The notes: a model not told the origin generated them from the letters alone. 64,000 bases of DNA from an uncultured cyanobacterium (GCA_903871775.1 CAIQIA010000026.1:186001-250000), one strand, 5' to 3'. Shown: positions 9,111 to 18,166, counted from the first letter of the stretch. Numbers and translations are program-made.

Positions 9111-9908
9111 TCAGGCGTTTCCATCTCCCTGTTCCCGAGGCAGCAGGCGCCACTGGGCGAGCAGATAGGCCCCAACGGCGCTGACCAGAAAACCGAGCCC
9201 ATTGCGGGCCAATGGCAGCCAATCGTGGGTGCGGGTCACCACCGGAGCGATGCCGAACACCCCGAACAGCATCAACCACAGGGGTGAGAGCAGCAGCACC
9301 CAGCCCCAGGCGATCAGCCGATCAGGCTGACGCGGATACGCCACCACTCCAACGATCAGGCCACCCAGGATCGAGCTGCAGAGGGTCAACAACCACTGCT
9401 CCTGGGGCAGGCCGGGCACGACCTGACAGCCCCCACGCTCCAGGCAGGTCTCGACGGCACCAAGGGCCGCCAGGATGGCCCCATCCTCACCATGGTCACG
9501 AACGTAATACTGATTGCCGTAACGGGTCTGCAGCTCCACCCAGTAGGTGCGCGGCATCAGGGCGAACAGGGCATCGCCGACGTTGAAATTGAGCAGATTG
9601 CCGCCGCGGGGATCAGCCACCAGCAGAAGGCTCCGCTCATCCAGCTGCCAGAAGTCACGCACGGCCTTGCCGGGGGTGCGGTCGTACTGGGTCAGCACCC
9701 GCAGCTTCCAGCCACTGCGATCCTCGAAGTCCTGGAGCTGTCCCTCCAGCTGCGCCCGCTGGGGGTCGGTGAGGGCCCGGGCCAGGTCGATGACCGGCGT
9801 GGGGTGATCGGGCAGCAGGTCGGGATTGTCGTAGGCCGCTGCCGGCGCCGGCCAGAGGGTCTGCAACCCCAGCAGAAGGGCCGACAGCACCAGCAGGCGA
9901 CGCAACAT
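9111..9908 (-). CDS. TPM-domain membrane protein (TLP18.3/YgcG-like)
   Basis: 265 aa from ATG 9908 (MLRRLLVLSALLL), which places a signal peptide ending near AAAYDNP at the N-terminus. Residues of about 35-150 form a TPM domain (VIDLARALTDPQRAQLEGQLQDFE, LLLVADPRGGN). Three hydrophobic segments follow (WLLTLCSSILGGLIVGVVAY, LIAWGWVLLLSPLWLML, LGFLVSAVGAYLLAQW). The plant relative TLP18.3 is a thylakoid-lumen factor for photosystem II repair; a similar role here is inference. An upstream in-frame ATG (9938) and GTG (9944) would overlap the divergent methyltransferase region. Confidence 0.8.
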   Translation of the reverse strand: MLRRLLVLSALLLGLQTLWPAPAAAYDNPDLLPDHPTPVIDLARALTDPQRAQLEGQLQDFEDRSGWKLRVLTQYDRTPGKAVRDFWQLDERSLLLVADPRGGNLLNFNVGDALFALMPRTYWVELQTRYGNQYYVRDHGEDGAILAALGAVETCLERGGCQVVPGLPQEQWLLTLCSSILGGLIVGVVAYPRQPDRLIAWGWVLLLSPLWLMLFGVFGIAPVVTRTHDWLPLARNGLGFLVSAVGAYLLAQWRLLPREQGDGNA

Positions 9909-9961
9909 GGACGGCAGGGGCAACACGCAAGGATGCATTGTCACCGATTCGCGATGCGCCC

Positions 9962-11122
9962 GTGACCCGCCCCTGCGCCGACGGCTGGTTAGAGCAGCGA
10001 CTGCGGCGGCGTGGGCGTCCCGTGGGCTGGCCCCAGCTGCTGCAGTGGCTGCTGCATGACCCCGAACAGGGATACTACGGCGCCGGGCATGTGCGTTTTG
10101 GAACCGACGGTGACTTCGTCACATCACCGACCCTCGGAACAGCCTTCGCCGGCCTGCTCGCCCGGCAGCTGCTGCCGCTGTTCGACGGCCTCGCCGCCGA
10201 AGACGCCGGCCCCCTGGCCCTGATCGAGTGGGGACCGGGGGAGGGGGACCTGGCGGTCCAGCTGCGGGGTGCGCTGGAACAGCTTGATCCCCCATGGCTC
10301 GAGCGGCTGACCCTGGTGCTGCAGGAGGCCAGTCCCGCCCTGCGCCGGCGGCAGCACCAACGGCTTAAGGCTGCCGGCTGGCCCTTGGTGACAGCCGCGG
10401 CGGCGGCCCCCCGCCGGGGCGTGGTGCTGGCCAACGAACTCTTCGATGCCCTGCCGGTGGAGCGCTTCCAGTTGGCTGACGATGGCTGGCGGCAGCTGCA
10501 GGTGGACCTCGATGCCGAGGGCGGTCTGCAGGAGGTGCCCGGTCCGCCCCTCTCGGCCAGCCTGCTGCGACAGCTCGCCGCCCTGGGCCTGCCGGCCGAT
10601 GGCGGTGGCCGTCGCGTGGGCTGGACCAGCGAATGGTGTCCGGCCCTGGCCCCCTGCCTGCGGCGCATGCGGCGGGGGCTGGACCGGGGCTGGCTGCTGG
10701 CCATCGACTACGCCCTCACGGCCGACCGGCTCTATGCGCCCTGGCGGGATGGCGGCACCCTGGTGGCGGTGCAGGGCCAGCGGGCGGGGGCGGATCTGCT
10801 GCGCGACCCCGGCCGGCAGGACCTGACCGCCCATGTCTGTCTCGACGCGATGGCCCTGGCGGCCGGCCGCAGCGGCTGGCACTGGCATGGCTCGGCCCTG
10901 CAGGGGGAAGCCCTGCTGGGCCTGGGGCTGGCGGGGGAACTGTCGGCCCTGTCCGGCGCCGAGGCCGGTTCCCTGGCCAAGCGGCTGCAGCGACGGGAGG
11001 AACTGCTCCGGCTGGTGGATCCCCACCTGCTGGGGGGCTTCCACTGGATGCTGATGCAGACCGAACCGGCGGAGGCCCTGGCGGGCGAATCGATCAGGAT
11101 CTGGCCGGGGTGGTCTGCATGA
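9962..11122 (+). CDS. SAM-dependent methyltransferase, MidA/NDUFAF7 family
   Basis: 386 aa from GTG 9962; the track ORF begins at TTG 9938. The N-terminal [30 protein letters not shown] and the motif I sequence [15 protein letters not shown] identify the COG1565/MidA family, followed by [16 protein letters not shown]. Mitochondrial NDUFAF7 methylates an arginine of complex I, so a role in NDH-1 assembly is possible but unproven in cyanobacteria. Its 3' end overlaps aroB on the other strand by 29 bp. Confidence 0.87.
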   Translation: MTRPCADGWLEQRLRRRGRPVGWPQLLQWLLHDPEQGYYGAGHVRFGTDGDFVTSPTLGTAFAGLLARQLLPLFDGLAAEDAGPLALIEWGPGEGDLAVQLRGALEQLDPPWLERLTLVLQEASPALRRRQHQRLKAAGWPLVTAAAAAPRRGVVLANELFDALPVERFQLADDGWRQLQVDLDAEGGLQEVPGPPLSASLLRQLAALGLPADGGGRRVGWTSEWCPALAPCLRRMRRGLDRGWLLAIDYALTADRLYAPWRDGGTLVAVQGQRAGADLLRDPGRQDLTAHVCLDAMALAAGRSGWHWHGSALQGEALLGLGLAGELSALSGAEAGSLAKRLQRREELLRLVDPHLLGGFHWMLMQTEPAEALAGESIRIWPGWSA

Positions 11123-12221
11123 GCGCCGACAGGGCCGCCTCGAGGGGCACGTCATCGCGCAGCTCGACGGCACCGATCCGGGTCGGCAACACGAACCGGA
11201 CGCGGCCATCACGCACCTTCTTGTCGCGCAGGAGGCACTCGCGCACAGCCTCGGCCTCCAGGGGCGGTGCCTCCAGGGGCAGGCCCGTCCTGGCGATCAG
11301 CTGCCGCTGACGCGCCTCCTCGGCGGCGGTCCAGAGGCCCAGCTCACGGCTGAGGATGCCGGCGGCCACCATGCCGATCGCCACCGCCTCCCCGTGCAGG
11401 TAGCGGCGGTAGCCGGTGAGCGTCTCGACCACATGGCCGAGGGTGTGGCCGTAGTTGAGGATCGCCCGCAGGCTGCCCTCCCGCTCGTCCGCCGCCACCA
11501 CCCGTGCCTTGGCCGTGGCCGAGCGGCGCAGGATCCGGTCCAGCAGAGCCGGGCCCAGATCGCCGAGGCCGGCCAGGGAGCCGTGGCCCTCGAGGGCCTC
11601 GAACAGCACCGGATCGGCGATGACGCCGTACTTGATCACCTCCGCCATCCCGGCCTGCAGCTCCCGTGGCGGCAGGGTCTCGAGGGTGCAGGGATCCACC
11701 AGCACCAGCGACGGCTGATGGAAGGCCCCGATCAGGTTCTTGCCGCCCGGGTGGTTGACCCCCGTCTTGCCCCCGATGGCGGCGTCGACCATGGCCAGCA
11801 GGGTGGTGGGCACCTGCACCACGGCGATGCCCCGGAGCCAGGTGGCGGCCGCAAAACCCGCCATGTCGCCCACCACACCGCCCCCGAGGGCCACGATCAG
11901 CGAGCCGCGCTCGAGCTGAAGGTCGTAGGCCGCCTGGTGAATGCGGCTGACCGTCGCCGGGGTCTTCTGGTCCTCACCGGCCTCGAGCACCAGCCGCTCG
12001 CTGCGGAACCCCGCCTGCGCCAGGGAACGGCATGCCCGGTCGCCGTAGGGACCGTCAACGTCTGGATTGGTGACCACCAGCACCCGCACCCCCGGCCGGA
12101 ACCCGCGGGCCAGGATCTCCTCCCCCAGCAGGCCGAGGGCCCCCGGGCCGATGCGCACCGGATAGGCCTTGGGCCCCAGATCCACCGGCACGGTGGTGAG
12201 GGAGGGAGGGGTCTCGATCAC
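11094..12221 (-). CDS. aroB: 3-dehydroquinate synthase
   Basis: Second step of the shikimate pathway: DAHP to 3-dehydroquinate, using NAD+ and a divalent metal. Landmarks are [61 protein letters not shown] and HGEAVAIGM. The track ORF extends to 12518 through the permease gene; GTG 12221 ([16 protein letters not shown]) gives 375 aa, the normal family length. A TACATT hexamer lies 31 nt upstream. Divergent from the permease. Confidence 0.94.
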   Translation of the reverse strand: MIETPPSLTTVPVDLGPKAYPVRIGPGALGLLGEEILARGFRPGVRVLVVTNPDVDGPYGDRACRSLAQAGFRSERLVLEAGEDQKTPATVSRIHQAAYDLQLERGSLIVALGGGVVGDMAGFAAATWLRGIAVVQVPTTLLAMVDAAIGGKTGVNHPGGKNLIGAFHQPSLVLVDPCTLETLPPRELQAGMAEVIKYGVIADPVLFEALEGHGSLAGLGDLGPALLDRILRRSATAKARVVAADEREGSLRAILNYGHTLGHVVETLTGYRRYLHGEAVAIGMVAAGILSRELGLWTAAEEARQRQLIARTGLPLEAPPLEAEAVRECLLRDKKVRDGRVRFVLPTRIGAVELRDDVPLEAALSALMQTTPARS

Positions 12222-12300
12222 GGCGGCGGCCAGAGGGGGGGCAGACCCACCGAATGTATGGCGAGGGGACCGGGTCACGCACAATGCTGGCGATCCCGCC

Positions 12301-13197
12301 ATGCCCACCGTGTTGCGATCCCGCCTGCTGCCATGGCTGTTCCTGGCGCCGGCCCTGCTGATCCTGCTGCTCACGGTGCTGGGGCCGGCGTTGATGGCCC
12401 TCGGGCTGAGCCTCACCCGCACAGGTCTCGATCTCTCGGAACCACCGGTGTTCATCGGCCTCGCCAACGGGCGCCGGCTGCTCGAGGATCCCCTGTTCCG
12501 GCGGGTGTCGATCACCACGGCGCTCTACCTCTGCGGGGTGGTTCCCCCGATCGTGCTGGGGTCGCTGGGGCTGGCCCTGCTGGTGAACCGTGCCCTGCCC
12601 GGCATCCACTGGATCCGCGGCGCGCTGTACACCCCGGTGCTGGTCTCGATCGTCGTGGCGGCGATCGCCTTCCGCTGGCTCTATGCCGAGAACGGTCTGA
12701 TCAACGGCTGGCTCGGCAGCCTCAGCGGCGGCAGCCTCCCACCCCTGGGTTTTCTCACCGATCCACGCCTGGCCCTGCCGGCCGTGATGGTCGTGACCCT
12801 CTGGAAAGGCCTCGGCTACTACATGGTGATCTTTCTCGGTGGCCTGCAGGGCATCCCGGGGGACCTCTACGAAGCGGCCGAACTCGATGGCAGCCGCGGC
12901 TGGCGACGGCACGTCGACATCACCCTGCCGCTGCTGATGCCCTACGTGGTGCTGGTGGCGGTCATGTCGGCGATCGCCGCCACCAAGACCTTCGAGGAGG
13001 TCTTCCTGATGACCCAGGGGGGACCGGCGGATGCCACCCGCACGGTTGTGTACTACGTCTATGACCTGGCCTTCCAGGAACTGGAGATCAGCTATGCCTG
13101 CACGGCAGGCCTGGCCCTGTTCCTGCTCGTGCTGGCCCTCGGTGTGGTGCAGCAGCTGCTGCGGGGGACCGGGCAGCTGTCACGATTGACGTCGTAA
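12301..13197 (+). CDS. ABC sugar-type transporter permease (MalF/UgpA family), orphan
   Basis: 298 aa from ATG 12301 ([20 protein letters not shown]). Six hydrophobic segments are visible, and the cytoplasmic EAA loop reads [24 protein letters not shown], which docks to an ATPase subunit. The C-terminal segment carries [12 protein letters not shown], typical of MalF-type permeases. It would form half of a sugar or polyol importer channel, yet no partner permease, ATPase or binding protein is nearby. purK follows after 13 bp, so the two may be cotranscribed. Confidence 0.88.
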   Translation: MPTVLRSRLLPWLFLAPALLILLLTVLGPALMALGLSLTRTGLDLSEPPVFIGLANGRRLLEDPLFRRVSITTALYLCGVVPPIVLGSLGLALLVNRALPGIHWIRGALYTPVLVSIVVAAIAFRWLYAENGLINGWLGSLSGGSLPPLGFLTDPRLALPAVMVVTLWKGLGYYMVIFLGGLQGIPGDLYEAAELDGSRGWRRHVDITLPLLMPYVVLVAVMSAIAATKTFEEVFLMTQGGPADATRTVVYYVYDLAFQELEISYACTAGLALFLLVLALGVVQQLLRGTGQLSRLTS

Positions 13198-13210
13198 CGG
13201 GGGCGCACGC

Positions 13211-14356
13211 TTGGAGCGGCTCGGGATCGTCGGCAGCGGGCAGCTGGCGGCCATGCTGGTGGAGGCTTCCCACGGCCTCGGGCTGTCCCTCGAGCTCCTG
13301 GCTGCCGACCCTGCCGACCCTGCCGTGGCCACCGCCGGTGGGGCCGTGATCGGCGGAGCCAGCGATCCTGAGGCCCTGCGCCGGCTCGCGGCCCGCTGCG
13401 ACCGCATCGCCTTCGAGAACGAATGGGTTGATCTGGCCGCCCTGCAGCAGCTGGAGCAGGAGGGCGTGCAGTTCCAGCCCGGAGCCGCCGTCATGGCCCG
13501 TCTGGTGGACAAACGGCGGCAGCGGCAGCTGATGGACGAGCTGCTGCTGCCCTGCCCCCGCTGGCGGGATCTGGCGGAAGTGGTCGGTGACGGCGGCGAT
13601 CCCGGGCCGCTGGAACTGCCGCTGATGGCCAAGGCCACCTGCGGCGGCTACGACGGCCGCGGCACCGAACGGCTGCAGCACCGGGCCTCCCTCGAGGCCC
13701 TGCTGATGCGGGTCGATCCCAGGGACTGGATTCTCGAGGAACTGGTGCCCTTCGAACGGGAGCTGGCCCTCACCGTGGCCCGTGCCGCCGACGGCACGGT
13801 CACCCACTTTCCCCTGGTCGAGACCCACCAGCATCGCCAGATCTGCGACTGGGTGCTGGCCCCGGCCCATGTGCCCCAGGCCGTCAGGGCCAGGGCCCAT
13901 GCGGTGGCCGCCTCCCTGGTGACCGCCCTCGATTACGTCGGGGTGCTGGCGATCGAGTTCTTTCTCTCCCCCCGTGGACTGCAGATCAACGAGGTGGCGC
14001 CGCGCACCCACAACTCGGGGCACTACAGCATCGAAGCCTGCCGCACCAGCCAGTTCCAGCAGCAGCTGCTGCTGCTGGCGGGCCGCCCCGCCGGATCCAC
14101 CGAACTGCTGGTGCCCGGCGCCCTGATGGTGAACCTGGTGGGCATCGACAGCGTCGACCAGGACCACGACAACGAACGGGCGCAGCTGGCCCGCCTGGCC
14201 GATGCCCACCTCCACTGGTATGACAAGCGCGGTTCGCGGCCGGGCCGCAAGCTCGGCCACATCACCCTGCTGCTCTCGGCCCGGGATCCCGCCCTGCGCC
14301 GCCGTGAGGCGATGGAACGGCTGGCGGAGGTGCGGGCCATCTGGCCGCTGCCCTGA
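13211..14356 (+). CDS. purK: N5-carboxyaminoimidazole ribonucleotide synthase
   Basis: ATP-dependent carboxylation of AIR in purine synthesis. 381 aa with the ATP-grasp layout: LGIVGSGQLAAMLVEA at the N-terminus, LPLMAKATCGGYDGRGT, EELVPFERELALTVAR, and the metal/ATP loop INEVAPRTHNSGHYSIEACRTSQFQQ. The start is TTG 13211 (track choice); no nearer ATG precedes the GSGQLA motif. The 6S RNA candidate follows immediately, an arrangement known for ssaA in Synechococcus. Confidence 0.93.
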   Translation: MERLGIVGSGQLAAMLVEASHGLGLSLELLAADPADPAVATAGGAVIGGASDPEALRRLAARCDRIAFENEWVDLAALQQLEQEGVQFQPGAAVMARLVDKRRQRQLMDELLLPCPRWRDLAEVVGDGGDPGPLELPLMAKATCGGYDGRGTERLQHRASLEALLMRVDPRDWILEELVPFERELALTVARAADGTVTHFPLVETHQHRQICDWVLAPAHVPQAVRARAHAVAASLVTALDYVGVLAIEFFLSPRGLQINEVAPRTHNSGHYSIEACRTSQFQQQLLLLAGRPAGSTELLVPGALMVNLVGIDSVDQDHDNERAQLARLADAHLHWYDKRGSRPGRKLGHITLLLSARDPALRRREAMERLAEVRAIWPLP

Positions 14357-14365
14357 GTTCCGACC

Positions 14366-14371
14366 TAAAGT
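14366..14371 (+). promoter_or_regulatory. Putative -10 box (TAAAGT) of the 6S RNA candidate
   Basis: TAAAGT lies 10 bp after the purK stop and about 10 bp before the left arm of the predicted closing stem. It is identical to hexamers found 22-24 bp upstream of argC and petN. Confidence 0.45.
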
Positions 14372-14377
14372 CGCGGC

Positions 14378-14555
14378 GGACTGCCGTGTTGGTTTCTGCC
14401 CTGCCCAGTGTTCTGATCTGACTCCCTTTTCGACATGGGAGGGGTGTCGCGACGGTGACGTAGGCCGGCCTCGAAGCCGGAAACGAAGCCCCGCTTTCTC
14501 CTCCCTTCTGGTTCCACCAGGTCGAAGACTGCGGGGAGCACGGCACAGCGGTCCA
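14378..14555 (+). ncRNA. ssrS: 6S RNA (ssaA/ssrS) candidate, boundaries approximate
   Basis: No ORF fits the purK-DUF2103 gap. It can fold as a long rod. Closing stem TGCCGTGTT (14382-14390) pairs with GAGCACGGCA (14537-14545), including one G-U. CAGT...TTC pairs with GAA...ACTG further in. GGGAGG pairs with CCTCCC, and the apical hairpin CCGGC-CTCGAA-GCCGG caps the rod. A small hairpin CTGGT-TCC-ACCAG on the 3' side resembles the 3' central-bubble hairpin of bacterial 6S RNA. In Synechococcus the 6Sa RNA gene lies just downstream of purK, which supports the call. 6S RNA binds RNA polymerase holoenzyme as a promoter mimic. Confidence 0.75.
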
Positions 14556-14586
14556 CCCTTTCCCCCGATCGGCCTGTACCGACGGC

Positions 14587-14859
14587 TCAGCGCAGGCCAT
14601 CCAGGCGGCTCTGGAGGTCCTCACGGCCAAGATCCGTGACGACGAACACCTCCTGAACGCTGCCGCCACGGCGAGCCACCAGCTTGTGGCCACCGCGGAT
14701 CGGCGCCGAAATCCGCAGCCGCAGCCCCTCACTGCGGCCACGCACCCGCCCGATCACCGCAGGGGTGACCGTATCGATGGCGGGGTCGGCGGCCAGTTTC
14801 TGGAGCAGGGGGATGAGCCCCTCGAGATAGGTGCTGTGGGTGACGACCAGACGGCCCAT
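14587..14859 (-). CDS. DUF2103 family protein
   Basis: 90 aa: MGRLVVTHSTYLEGLIPLL, TVTPAVIGRVRGRSEGLRL, PIRGGHKLVARRGGSVQEVFVVT. This closely follows the DUF2103 pattern common in cyanobacteria; function unknown. Basic and glycine-rich, with no membrane segment. It lies 18 bp downstream of clpS on the same strand, so it is probably the second gene of a clpS operon. Confidence 0.85.
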   Translation of the reverse strand: MGRLVVTHSTYLEGLIPLLQKLAADPAIDTVTPAVIGRVRGRSEGLRLRISAPIRGGHKLVARRGGSVQEVFVVTDLGREDLQSRLDGLR

Positions 14860-14877
14860 CGATGGGATCAGTTGGGA

Positions 14878-15198
14878 TCAGTTCCGTTCCAGAGGTGCCA
14901 TGGTCAGGCCCTCCCCCCCCAGCTGCATGTGATACAGCTCAGCCTGCTCCTGGGGCCCCACCCAGACCACGGCGCTGCCCTCGCCATCGATGCGCTGGGC
15001 CAGCGACCAGGCGCGATCGGGGGTCATCGCGGGGATGTACTTCACAAGACAGTCGACCACATGCTGAAAGGTGTTGACGTCGTCATTGAGCACCACGACC
15101 CGGTAGTTGGGATACGGCGCCCGATCGAGCACCGTGGCTCCAGACGGACTGATCTGGGGAGAGCTGCTGGTCACCGGCACTCCACTGTTCATGACCAT
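14878..15198 (-). CDS. clpS: ATP-dependent Clp protease adaptor ClpS
   Basis: Delivers N-degron substrates to ClpA/ClpC. The track ORF is much longer, but the real protein begins MVMNSGVPVTSSSPQ (ATG 15198, or ATG 15192), giving 106 aa. The substrate-binding segment is YPNYRVVVLNDDVNTFQHVVDCLVKYIP, with the conserved Asn-Asp pair in LNDDVNTF. The DRAWSLAQRIDGEGSAVVWVG region is the Clp-contact half. Divergent from petN, 57 bp apart. Confidence 0.94.
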   Translation of the reverse strand: MVMNSGVPVTSSSPQISPSGATVLDRAPYPNYRVVVLNDDVNTFQHVVDCLVKYIPAMTPDRAWSLAQRIDGEGSAVVWVGPQEQAELYHMQLGGEGLTMAPLERN

Positions 15199-15225
15199 TG
15201 TGGGCCGTCGCGGGCGTTCCTTCGG

Positions 15226-15231
15226 TAAAGT
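15226..15231 (+). promoter_or_regulatory. Putative -10 box (TAAAGT) for petN
   Basis: TAAAGT ends 24 bp before the petN GTG in the clpS-petN divergent spacer. Part of the recurrent TAnnnT pattern. Confidence 0.45.
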
Positions 15232-15255
15232 CACCACACCTTTCGTCCGATCACC

Positions 15256-15357
15256 GTGCTGATCACCCTTGGCTGGGCTGCCCTGGCGGCGACCTTCACC
15301 TTCTCGATCGCCATGGTGGTGTGGGGACGCAACGGCGACGGCTCCATCAATTTCTGA
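15256..15357 (+). CDS. petN: Cytochrome b6f complex subunit PetN (subunit VIII)
   Basis: Too short for the ORF track. GTG 15256 to TGA 15355-15357 encodes 33 aa: [20 protein letters not shown], then [13 protein letters not shown]. This is a near-textbook PetN: one transmembrane helix followed by the conserved WGRNG tail. PetN is a small single-helix subunit needed for a stable cytochrome b6f dimer in the thylakoid. Preceded by a TAAAGT hexamer; a second small membrane ORF follows 9 bp downstream. Confidence 0.95.
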   Translation: MLITLGWAALAATFTFSIAMVVWGRNGDGSINF

Positions 15358-15366
15358 TCCTCGGCC

Positions 15367-15498
15367 GTGCCGGGCGACCTTTCCCTGAATGCCGTGCTGG
15401 CGGCTGTGGCGGCCCTCCTGCTGGTTGCCGTCAGTGGGGGCATGATTTATCTCAGTGCAGTGGACTGGCGTGACCGACGGCGCCGACACCGTTCCTGA
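15367..15498 (+). CDS. Small single-pass membrane protein downstream of petN
   Basis: Absent from the ORF track. GTG 15367 to TGA 15496-15498 gives 43 aa: about 8 soluble residues, one hydrophobic helix (AVLAAVAALLLVAVSGGMIY), then LSAVDWRDRRRRHRS. A strongly basic tail after the helix suggests an N-out, C-in topology. The 9-bp spacing to petN and absence of a terminator suggest cotranscription. I do not recognise the family with confidence. The next ORF may overlap it, depending on that gene's start. Confidence 0.6.
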   Translation: MPGDLSLNAVLAAVAALLLVAVSGGMIYLSAVDWRDRRRRHRS

Positions 15499-15508
15499 CG
15501 GGCCTGCC

Positions 15509-16807
15509 ATGGGCGCAGCCGCCTGGCGGAGACCCTGCAGTGTGGTGTTCACGGCCCTGCCCTTTGCCATCGGGGCCTGGCTGATCCGCACCACCCCTGC
15601 TGATCCGGCCGGGAGCCTGCAGCCGCTGCTGCCGTCGGTGGTCATGCTCCAGACCTTCCCCCCCCCGGGCCGGGGAGGCATTGTGCCGTCCCTGTGGCGT
15701 GAGCGGCTTCCGCCGGTCCTCACGGAGCGCCTGCAACGGCAATCGTCTTCCCCCTGGGCCCAGGCCTGGAGCACCCACAGCGGCACTCCGCCGTTCCTGA
15801 TCGTGCGCGATCTCCCTGGACGTTTTCCCCTGCGCCACAGCTTCCGGTGGGGCACTTACACGATCATCGCCGCCGATCCCCTGTCGCTGCAGACCCTGCG
15901 GGCTGACCTGAAACGACCGCTGGCTGCAGGCCATCGCCGCCGCTGTCCCCCGGTCGATGGCCCCCCTCCGGCCCTCTTCTGGTCGAGCGATGCCCTGGCC
16001 AGCCTCGCCGGCCCCCTTGCCCCGCTGCTGCAGCCCTGGCAGGAAGGATGCCTGGCCCTGGATGGCACAGGCGGCCCCGATCGGCGCCTGCGCTGGAGCG
16101 GGCAGGTGACCAGTCAGCCACCGCTCAACGGAGCCCCGGAAATGAGCAGCGACCAGACGCCGCCAATACCCACCATCGGTGGCCTCAACCAGACCCTGCT
16201 GACGATGGAGGGCAACAGCCTTGAACCGCTGATCGGCGGTCTGCTGCGGCCGGGCCCCCTCTTGAACGAACTGCGGCAGAACCATGGCCTCTCGGCCCCC
16301 CTCGAGCGCCAGCTGCTGGCTTCGCCGTTTCGTCTGAGCCTGCGAGCCAACCGCGCCGATGCCCCCTACCGGGTGACGCTGCTGCTTGCCCTGCCCACAC
16401 AGCCTGGGTCGCCGGCTCCGACCCGCACACTGGCGCCGCTGCTGGCGGCCCTGGGCCGGGACCTGCCCGACGACCTGCGATTGCTGCAGGAAGCAGACGT
16501 CAGCCGGGTGGTAGACGGTTCAGACCAGGTGCGCGGTGGCTGGTTGCAGAACGACCGGGGCGTGGTGCTCAGCCTTGGGGGCCCTCCCGACAAGACAACG
16601 CTGGCAGCTGGGCCCGTGAGGCAGGCGAAGGGGTTGCACCTCGATGCGTTGCCGGCGGCCCTGGAGGGCCTGCAGCTGCTGCCGCCGGCCCTACCGGAGA
16701 CCCTGCGACGTTCACCTCGGCTTCAGGCTGTATGGAGCCCTGAGAACACAGGATCGGGGGCGGCTCAGTTCTGGGGCTGGCTGACGCCTGCGGCGGGCTC
16801 CCCCTGA
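15509..16807 (+). CDS. Unknown membrane-anchored protein
   Basis: The track ORF starts at GTG 15455 inside the small ORF; ATG 15509 (MGAAAWRRPCSVVFTALPF) avoids the overlap and gives 432 aa. One N-terminal hydrophobic segment (VVFTALPFAIGAWLI) could be an anchor or uncleaved signal. The rest is rich in Leu, Pro and Arg, with no motif I recognise; GGLNQTLLTMEGNSLEPLIGG and LRLLQEADVSRVVDGSDQVRGGW look like ordered regions. Reading frame and codon use match neighbours, so it is probably real. Its 3' end overlaps psb29 by 43 bp tail to tail. Function unknown. Confidence 0.6.
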   Translation: MGAAAWRRPCSVVFTALPFAIGAWLIRTTPADPAGSLQPLLPSVVMLQTFPPPGRGGIVPSLWRERLPPVLTERLQRQSSSPWAQAWSTHSGTPPFLIVRDLPGRFPLRHSFRWGTYTIIAADPLSLQTLRADLKRPLAAGHRRRCPPVDGPPPALFWSSDALASLAGPLAPLLQPWQEGCLALDGTGGPDRRLRWSGQVTSQPPLNGAPEMSSDQTPPIPTIGGLNQTLLTMEGNSLEPLIGGLLRPGPLLNELRQNHGLSAPLERQLLASPFRLSLRANRADAPYRVTLLLALPTQPGSPAPTRTLAPLLAALGRDLPDDLRLLQEADVSRVVDGSDQVRGGWLQNDRGVVLSLGGPPDKTTLAAGPVRQAKGLHLDALPAALEGLQLLPPALPETLRRSPRLQAVWSPENTGSGAAQFWGWLTPAAGSP

Positions 16808-17487
16808 ACCGGAGCATCGGTCTCTGGGTCGAGGCGCCGTTCGCGCTTGCGGCGCTCGGCGGCGACCGTTTCCTCCATGAGTTCCACGGCCTGGGCCATC
16901 TTCTCGAGGTTGCTCACATAGAGGCCCATGTCCTTCTCAAGCTTGTCCTGCTGCAGACCCAGCTGCAGGCCGACCTCCCGGGCCCGGCGGCGCAAGGCCT
17001 CGGGATCCTGGTCGTCCCCTCCGGTCAGCTCCTGCAGCATCGCCATCAGGCCCACGGCATGGAGGCGTGAATAGTGGAAGTCCTGGCGACCGGCCTCCTG
17101 CAACACGGCCTGCAGGGGCTCCGGAGCGCCGTCTCCACGCTGGTCCAGCCAGCCCTTCAGCTGCTCTTCAGAGGCCTGACCGATCGTCTCCCGCAGGCGC
17201 GATGCCTGCTGCCGCAGGGCGGCGGCATCCAGGTCGTTGGCACTGCAGAGGGCAGCCAGCAGCACCTCCCGCTGGTCGGCCGGCTCAAAGCCGCGCGTGA
17301 AGTTGTCGAAGACCTGGCCGAGGCCGGTGGCGAAGAGGGCATCGGGCCGAAAACCCTGCTGGTGACGGAGCAGGTGCAGCTCCACCAGCAGTTCATCGAT
17401 CACCCGTCGGTACAGCCCCGGGATCACCCGCCGGTAGCCGGCATAGAAACGGCGCTTGCTGTCCGCCACCGTCTGAACGTCGCCCAC
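16765..17487 (-). CDS. psb29: Thylakoid formation/photosystem II biogenesis factor Psb29 (Thf1)
   Basis: 240 aa. [35 protein letters not shown] matches the Psb29/THF1 N-terminus, and the C-terminal [37 protein letters not shown] is the predicted coiled coil. In cyanobacteria and plants Thf1 affects photosystem II repair and FtsH abundance. The track uses GTG 17493; I prefer GTG 17487, which has GAGGAG spaced 5 nt upstream and a TAAGGT hexamer exactly 22 nt upstream. Divergent from clpP. Confidence 0.93.
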   Translation of the reverse strand: MGDVQTVADSKRRFYAGYRRVIPGLYRRVIDELLVELHLLRHQQGFRPDALFATGLGQVFDNFTRGFEPADQREVLLAALCSANDLDAAALRQQASRLRETIGQASEEQLKGWLDQRGDGAPEPLQAVLQEAGRQDFHYSRLHAVGLMAMLQELTGGDDQDPEALRRRAREVGLQLGLQQDKLEKDMGLYVSNLEKMAQAVELMEETVAAERRKRERRLDPETDAPVQGEPAAGVSQPQN

Positions 17488-17509
17488 CGTCACTCCTCGG
17501 CCGCAGCCG

Positions 17510-17515
17510 ACCTTA
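17510..17515 (-). promoter_or_regulatory. Putative -10 box (TAAGGT) for psb29
   Basis: ACCTTA on the plus strand reads TAAGGT toward psb29 and ends 22 bp before GTG 17487. Confidence 0.4.
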
Positions 17516-17540
17516 GCGCTCGGTGCCCTGGTTTCGTCTG

Positions 17541-17546
17541 TAGGAT
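17541..17546 (+). promoter_or_regulatory. Putative -10 box (TAGGAT) for clpP
   Basis: TAGGAT ends 22 bp before the clpP GTG in the 81-bp psb29-clpP divergent spacer. Confidence 0.4.
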
Positions 17547-17568
17547 CCGTCCAGCGACGTCGACCCCT

Positions 17569-18162
17569 GTGATCCCCATCGTCATCGAGGAATCGGGCCG
17601 TGGCGAGAGGGCATTCGACATTTATTCACGACTGCTGCGAGAGCGGATCATCTTTCTCGGTGAACCTGTGACCGCCGAGTCGGCCAACCGGATCGTGGCC
17701 CAGCTGCTCTTCCTCGAAGCCGAGGATCCCGACAAGGACATCTTCCTGTACATCAATTCGCCGGGGGGATCGGTCTACGACGGCCTGGGCATCTTCGACA
17801 CCATGCAGCACGTCAAGCCTGACGTGCAGACGGTCTGTGTCGGCCTCGCCGCCAGCATGGGGGCTTTTCTGCTGGCTGCCGGTGCCCCCGGCAAACGCAG
17901 CAGCCTGCAGCATTCGCGGATCATGATCCACCAGCCCCTCGGCGGTGCCAGGGGTCAGGCCAGTGACATCCGCATCCAGGCCGACGAGATTCTGTTTCTC
18001 AAAAAGCGCCTGAACGAAGAACTGGCGCAACGGTCAGGGCAGCCCCTGGAACGGGTCGAGGCCGACACCGACCGCGACTTCTTCATGTCGCCCCACGAGG
18101 CTGTGACCTACGGCCTGATCGACAAAGTGATCGACCAACGGCCGATTCACGTCATTGAGTGA
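17569..18162 (+). CDS. clpP: ATP-dependent Clp protease proteolytic subunit
   Basis: 197 aa from GTG 17569 ([23 protein letters not shown]). The catalytic triad is intact: S96 in [10 protein letters not shown]121 in SRIMIHQP, and the Asp of DTDRDFF near residue 170. [22 protein letters not shown] is the oxyanion and handle region. The track ORF (17074) is an N-terminal over-extension across psb29. Cyanobacteria carry several ClpP paralogues; this sequence resembles the picocyanobacterial ClpP2 type, a sub-assignment I hold loosely. Confidence 0.93.
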   Translation: MIPIVIEESGRGERAFDIYSRLLRERIIFLGEPVTAESANRIVAQLLFLEAEDPDKDIFLYINSPGGSVYDGLGIFDTMQHVKPDVQTVCVGLAASMGAFLLAAGAPGKRSSLQHSRIMIHQPLGGARGQASDIRIQADEILFLKKRLNEELAQRSGQPLERVEADTDRDFFMSPHEAVTYGLIDKVIDQRPIHVIE

Positions 18163-18166
18163 TGGA

